Shown one piece after another: positions 6,369 through 8,361 of a stretch of DNA of 8,361 bases. How positions within the stretch are numbered: the stretch's first letter is position 1; each line of letters opens with the position of its first letter. The notes under the pieces were generated by a model. That model saw nothing but the letters and a program-made list of their open reading frames with translations, was not told where the DNA came from and did not search any database. Position numbers and translations under genes: made by a program. Origin of the DNA: Bacillus sp. ISL-7 (GTDB taxonomy: Bacteria > Bacillota > Bacilli > Bacillales_B > DSM-18226); NCBI RefSeq assembly GCF_018613065.1, contig NZ_JAGGQW010000045.1:1-8361 (forward strand), given 5' to 3'.

Positions 6369-6412
6369 TTATATAATATTAAATATGTCATTGAAATAAA
6401 AGGAGGGCTAAC

Positions 6413-6871
6413 ATGTACACTGTAAAAGAAGTTGCCAAATTACTTGATTTAACTCAACACACTGTTCGCTTTTATACTGATAAGGGATTAGTTCCAAGTT
6501 TACAACGTGATAAAAATAATAATCGAATCTTTAATGACGACTCTATACAATGGCTTTCAGGTGCAAAAAAATTAAAAAAATGTGGTATGTCAGTAGAGGA
6601 TATCAAAAAATATGTAGACCTGTGTTTGGAAGGCGGTACTACTATTCAGGACCGATATGAAATAATAGTAAAGCAAAAAGAATTAGTTCTAGCTCAATTA
6701 GAAGAAATAAAATCAATGGCAGAATATATTACTAATAAAGAGAAACACTACCGTGACATTATAAATGGTATAATCCCAGATGACACAAATCCTTCCAATT
6801 GGCAAAAAAATAAAATTGTTAATTCGACCTGCCCTTTGTTGTTAAATGATAAAAAGCCGATTACTCATTAA
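6413..6871 (+). CDS. MerR-family transcriptional regulator (AdhR/NmlR-like)
   Basis: A 152-residue DNA-binding regulator. Its N-terminal winged helix-turn-helix is plain: YTVKEVAKLLDLTQHTVRFYTDKGLV (2-27), then the wing with NNNRIFNDDSIQWLSGAKKLKKCGMSVEDIKKYVDLC (36-71). A long dimer helix follows (about 80-118), then a short loose C-terminal tail. The length and the absence of a large ligand domain fit the aldehyde/electrophile-responsive AdhR/NmlR branch. Cys57, Cys71 and Cys140 are candidate sensing residues; whether any corresponds to the reactive cysteine of that branch needs alignment. It has an ideal AGGAGGG site. It is divergent from the MFS and oxidoreductase genes, with four matching dyads in between. 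Most likely it activates the MFS gene on exposure to an electrophile and represses itself. Confidence 0.92.
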   Translation: MYTVKEVAKLLDLTQHTVRFYTDKGLVPSLQRDKNNNRIFNDDSIQWLSGAKKLKKCGMSVEDIKKYVDLCLEGGTTIQDRYEIIVKQKELVLAQLEEIKSMAEYITNKEKHYRDIINGIIPDDTNPSNWQKNKIVNSTCPLLLNDKKPITH

Positions 6872-6883
6872 TTACTGATACCG

Positions 6884-6924
6884 CACGTCGATGTTCCTTA
6901 TTAGGGCATCGACGTGTTAACTTT
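6884..6924 (+). terminator. Terminator hairpin after merR
   Basis: CACGTCGATG (6884-6893) and CATCGACGTG (6907-6916) form a perfect 10-bp stem with a 13-base loop, starting 12 bp after the merR stop. The following TTAACTTT is only a modest T tract. It is a likely rho-independent terminator for merR. Confidence 0.7.
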
Positions 6925-6991
6925 GTGAAGATGTACACTTAAACTAAACTCCAGTTAGCACAACAAGAAGAAGGGTCGCCGTAGCCATCCC

Positions 6992-7034
6992 ATTCTTAAA
7001 CTCTAGCCCGTTAGCCAACTCAACTTTTAAGAAT
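6992..7034. terminator. Inverted repeat at the end of the unrecognised gene
   Basis: ATTCTTAAA (6992-7000) and TTTAAGAAT (7026-7034) are 9-bp arms around a 25-base centre that itself contains direct repeats (AACTC-TAGCC and TAGCC-AACTC). The outer arm touches the stop codon of the leftward gene at 7034. It may act as an AU-rich terminator or processing stem; no clear T tract follows. Confidence 0.35.
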
Positions 7035-7816
7035 TAATCACCATATTTCTTAAGATTCCTCCGATCTTCCATATCTACGGAAAATTCAACATACATTTGG
7101 ATCCCATCCACCAACGGTGCATCCTCATCAGATAATGGTCCGATATTTAAGCTATACCTTTCATCAATATTGTTCATCGTCAAACCGTGCAACAAAATCC
7201 GGGCTTCTTTCTGGTAGCTATACTTAGGAAACTTATAAAACAGTTCATTTCTTTGATTGGTAGGCTCTATATAAAATTCTTCGTTCTCGAATAAGGTGTA
7301 GTTAATGTGTGATATCTCAATTCTAAAACCCTCACGATCGACGGCTTGCACAATCTGTTTGTGAAAAGGTTGTGCTTGAATTATCAATGTTGCCGGTATC
7401 ACATTAACTTCATTTGAAGAAAAATTACTGTACATTCTTTCATCAAAGTCATAGCGGATCTGTTGCCACCCAGAACGAGTCACATTTTGTGATAAATCAG
7501 GGGGTCGAACAGAATAAAAACAGAATGCAGGAATGAAGTAGGTGGACTTTCTTCTTAACAATACAAAGTCCCCATCGGGTAAAATTTCTAAATCCTCCCC
7601 GTATTTTCCTCGACATTGCTCGATCCTCGGATCAGTCTCCCTTAACCGGGCAAAAACACCCTCATATGGATCACCTTGCTCGCTATTACCTTCCTGCTCG
7701 GCAATATTGATATATTGTCCAGGACAAGAAAAACTGACTTCCCCCTCCTTCAGTGCTTTCATCCATTTTGTAAGTCCAAATTTAAAAAGAATCAATGAAT
7801 TTTCGTCTGGAATCAT
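7034..7816 (-). CDS. Protein of unknown function, possibly DUF2971-like
   Basis: A 260-residue soluble protein with no signal peptide or membrane helix. I do not recognise it firmly. Its opening (ILFKFGLTKWMKALKEGEVSFSCPGQYI, then GDPYEG at 48-53) resembles proteins that begin KFxxxxHxxxLxxGxLYFxxPxxFxDPxEG, such as DUF2971, some of which lie in phage-defence or mobile regions. This is a resemblance by eye only. The frame can be opened from a GTG at 7831, but that GTG is part of the GGTGGAG ribosome site nine bases before the ATG at 7816, so 7816 is preferred. It stands alone, convergent with merR and divergent from the recombinase, and looks like cargo of a mobile element. Confidence 0.75.
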   Translation of the reverse strand: MIPDENSLILFKFGLTKWMKALKEGEVSFSCPGQYINIAEQEGNSEQGDPYEGVFARLRETDPRIEQCRGKYGEDLEILPDGDFVLLRRKSTYFIPAFCFYSVRPPDLSQNVTRSGWQQIRYDFDERMYSNFSSNEVNVIPATLIIQAQPFHKQIVQAVDREGFRIEISHINYTLFENEEFYIEPTNQRNELFYKFPKYSYQKEARILLHGLTMNNIDERYSLNIGPLSDEDAPLVDGIQMYVEFSVDMEDRRNLKKYGD

Positions 7817-7894
7817 GCTCTTATTCTCCACCCTATTTGTATGGTCATAAAGTTATATAGCCACATTTTACCATGAATTTAAGATAACTAGACC

Positions 7895-7966
7895 GATTGT
7901 GAAACAAGCTAAAAAATTTTTTTCAACTAACCTGCCACGTTAGTTTAAGTTCACCACTTCACAATC
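7895..7966. repeat. Nested inverted repeat
   Basis: Outer arms GATTGTGAA (7895-7903) and TTCACAATC (7958-7966) enclose inner arms AACTAAC (7925-7931) and GTTAGTT (7939-7945) around CTGCCAC. The structure could extrude as a cruciform or fold as an RNA. Such structures occur at mobile-element ends and plasmid origins, but nothing here decides between these. Confidence 0.5.
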
Positions 7967-8054
7967 TTAGTAAGTTATTCAATTAAATGGCCCTTTAATG
8001 GAAAACCATAATAACGTATTATGCTGGAGCTATCCCAAATCTTAAAATCTATGT

Positions 8055-8174
8055 ATCTAAAAGTTGTAAGTTTTGTACACTACGAAAATATCAGTTTTTT
8101 TCTTTTTTTCTTTCTTGTTTTCCATCTAAAAGATAGTCTATAATAAATGTACAGAAAGTTATATATCTTTTAGA
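8055..8174. promoter_or_regulatory. Res-like repeats upstream of the recombinase
   Basis: The octamer TCTAAAAG occurs at 8056-8063 and 8125-8132, and inverted at 8167-8174. The last two extend to an 11-bp inverted repeat (TCTAAAAGATA at 8125-8135, TATCTTTTAGA at 8164-8174). Resolvase genes are usually preceded by such paired subsites, where the enzyme recombines DNA and represses itself. The number and spacing of subsites cannot be fixed by eye. Confidence 0.5.
8115..8144 (+). promoter_or_regulatory. Recombinase promoter
   Basis: TTGTTT (8115-8120), an 18-bp spacer and consensus TATAAT (8139-8144). One arm of the inverted repeat lies in the spacer and the other about 20 bp downstream of the -10, a layout suited to autorepression. 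Confidence 0.6.
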
Positions 8175-8189
8175 CGGGAATGATCAAAA

Positions 8190-8361
8190 TTGAGTGAACT
8201 TGTTGGATACGCAAGGGTAAGTACCTTAGATCAGGATTATTCCTTACAAGTTGAACAATTAGAAAAGTATGGATGCACTAAGATTTTTCACGAAAAGAAA
8301 AGTGGTAAGAACACTGGCAGACCCGAACTGAACAAAGCTATGGAGTATTTAAGAGCAGGAG
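8190..8361 (+). CDS. Serine recombinase (resolvase/invertase family), N-terminal part
   Basis: The first 57 codons of a small serine recombinase; the gene runs off the window. GYARVST contains the catalytic Ser11 with Arg9, followed by DQDYSLQVEQLEKYGC and the conserved SGK...GRPEL segment of the catalytic domain. Members make double-strand breaks through a 5'-phosphoserine link to resolve cointegrates or invert DNA. The start is taken as TTG at 8190, because an in-frame TGA lies only three codons upstream and no ATG is available. The ribosome site (GGGAA) is weak. With the upstream repeats it looks like a plasmid or transposon resolution module. Confidence 0.9.
   Translation, partial: MSELVGYARVSTLDQDYSLQVEQLEKYGCTKIFHEKKSGKNTGRPELNKAMEYLRAG

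Larger units (their letters stand above)
6237..6369. repeat. Promoter module 2 of a tandem duplication
   Basis: Second copy of the 133-bp module, 254 bp from the first and adjacent to merR. Because it is next to the regulator gene, this is probably the ancestral copy. The 121 bp between modules (6116-6236) carry no repeat and no recognisable gene, apart from the minus-strand ribosome-site motif at 6136-6144. Confidence 0.85.
5821..6412. promoter_or_regulatory. Divergent control region between MFS and merR genes
   Basis: A 592-bp non-coding region. It comprises an AT-rich leader of about 160 bases for the MFS gene, promoter module 1 (5983-6115), a 121-bp spacer, promoter module 2 (6237-6369) and the merR ribosome site (AGGAGGG at 6401-6407, six bases before the ATG at 6413). 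Leftward promoters could give MFS transcripts with leaders of roughly 160 to 510 bases. The strength and number of operators suggest tight control, dosage of regulator binding, or co-operative binding. Confidence 0.75.
7817..8189. other. Non-coding stretch with inverted repeats upstream of the recombinase
   Basis: I see no gene in this 373-bp AT-rich stretch. It contains a nested inverted repeat (7895-7966), a small palindrome ATTAAA/TTTAAT (7982-7999), and the res-like repeats and promoter of the recombinase (8055-8174). Confidence 0.6.

Noticed and set aside
7542..7850. Plus-strand frame opposite the unrecognised gene
   Set aside because: It is antisense to a better-supported gene with a clear ribosome site, and its own sequence looks non-coding.

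Overview
The window is low-GC DNA with strong AGGAGG-type Shine-Dalgarno sites and gene families common in Lactobacillales (MerR/AdhR-like regulator, aldo/keto reductase, short-chain dehydrogenases, CMD and Dabb proteins). The best guess is an accessory region (plasmid or island) of a lactobacillus- or enterococcus-like Firmicute. This is inferred from composition and families; no database search was possible.

Layout. From 1 to about 5.8 kb everything reads leftward on the minus strand. In transcription order: a high-GC MFS efflux transporter (5820-4624), a short unexplained coding remnant, an intact SDR (4519-3797), a scrambled joint (3.46-3.80 kb) holding the tail of another MFS gene and a second copy of an SDR-start/NmrA-end block, an intact aldo/keto reductase (3359-2508), a two-domain CMD protein (2125-1370), a Dabb-domain protein (1244-933), a frameshifted NmrA-like oxidoreductase (926-293) and the start of a second, broken SDR (228-1). 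Divergent to these is a merR-family gene (6413-6871, plus strand) followed by a hairpin terminator. Further right are an unrecognised protein on the minus strand (7816-7034), an inverted-repeat-rich non-coding stretch, and the start of a serine recombinase (8190 onward, plus strand) behind a res-like set of short repeats.

The most striking element is the 592-bp region between the MFS gene and merR. It holds two copies (5983-6115 and 6237-6369, about 84 % identical, no gaps) of one promoter module. Each module has two CTTCGTGT-T-ACACGAAG dyads, each inside the 19-bp spacer of a leftward -35/-10 pair (the geometry typical of MerR activation), plus one rightward 17-bp-spaced promoter. The result is four candidate operator/promoters toward the MFS gene and two promoters toward merR. 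The simplest reading is that the MerR protein senses a reactive or toxic compound and switches on export and reductive detoxification genes.

The left half is a genomic mosaic. A 176-bp direct repeat (211-386 and 3624-3799, 9 mismatches) brackets 3.4 kb, and several genes are broken around it. The MFS gene is much richer in GC than its flanks and probably came from elsewhere. Two of the NmrA frameshifts are consistent with single-base losses in short A/T runs, so sequencing error should be excluded before calling real decay.
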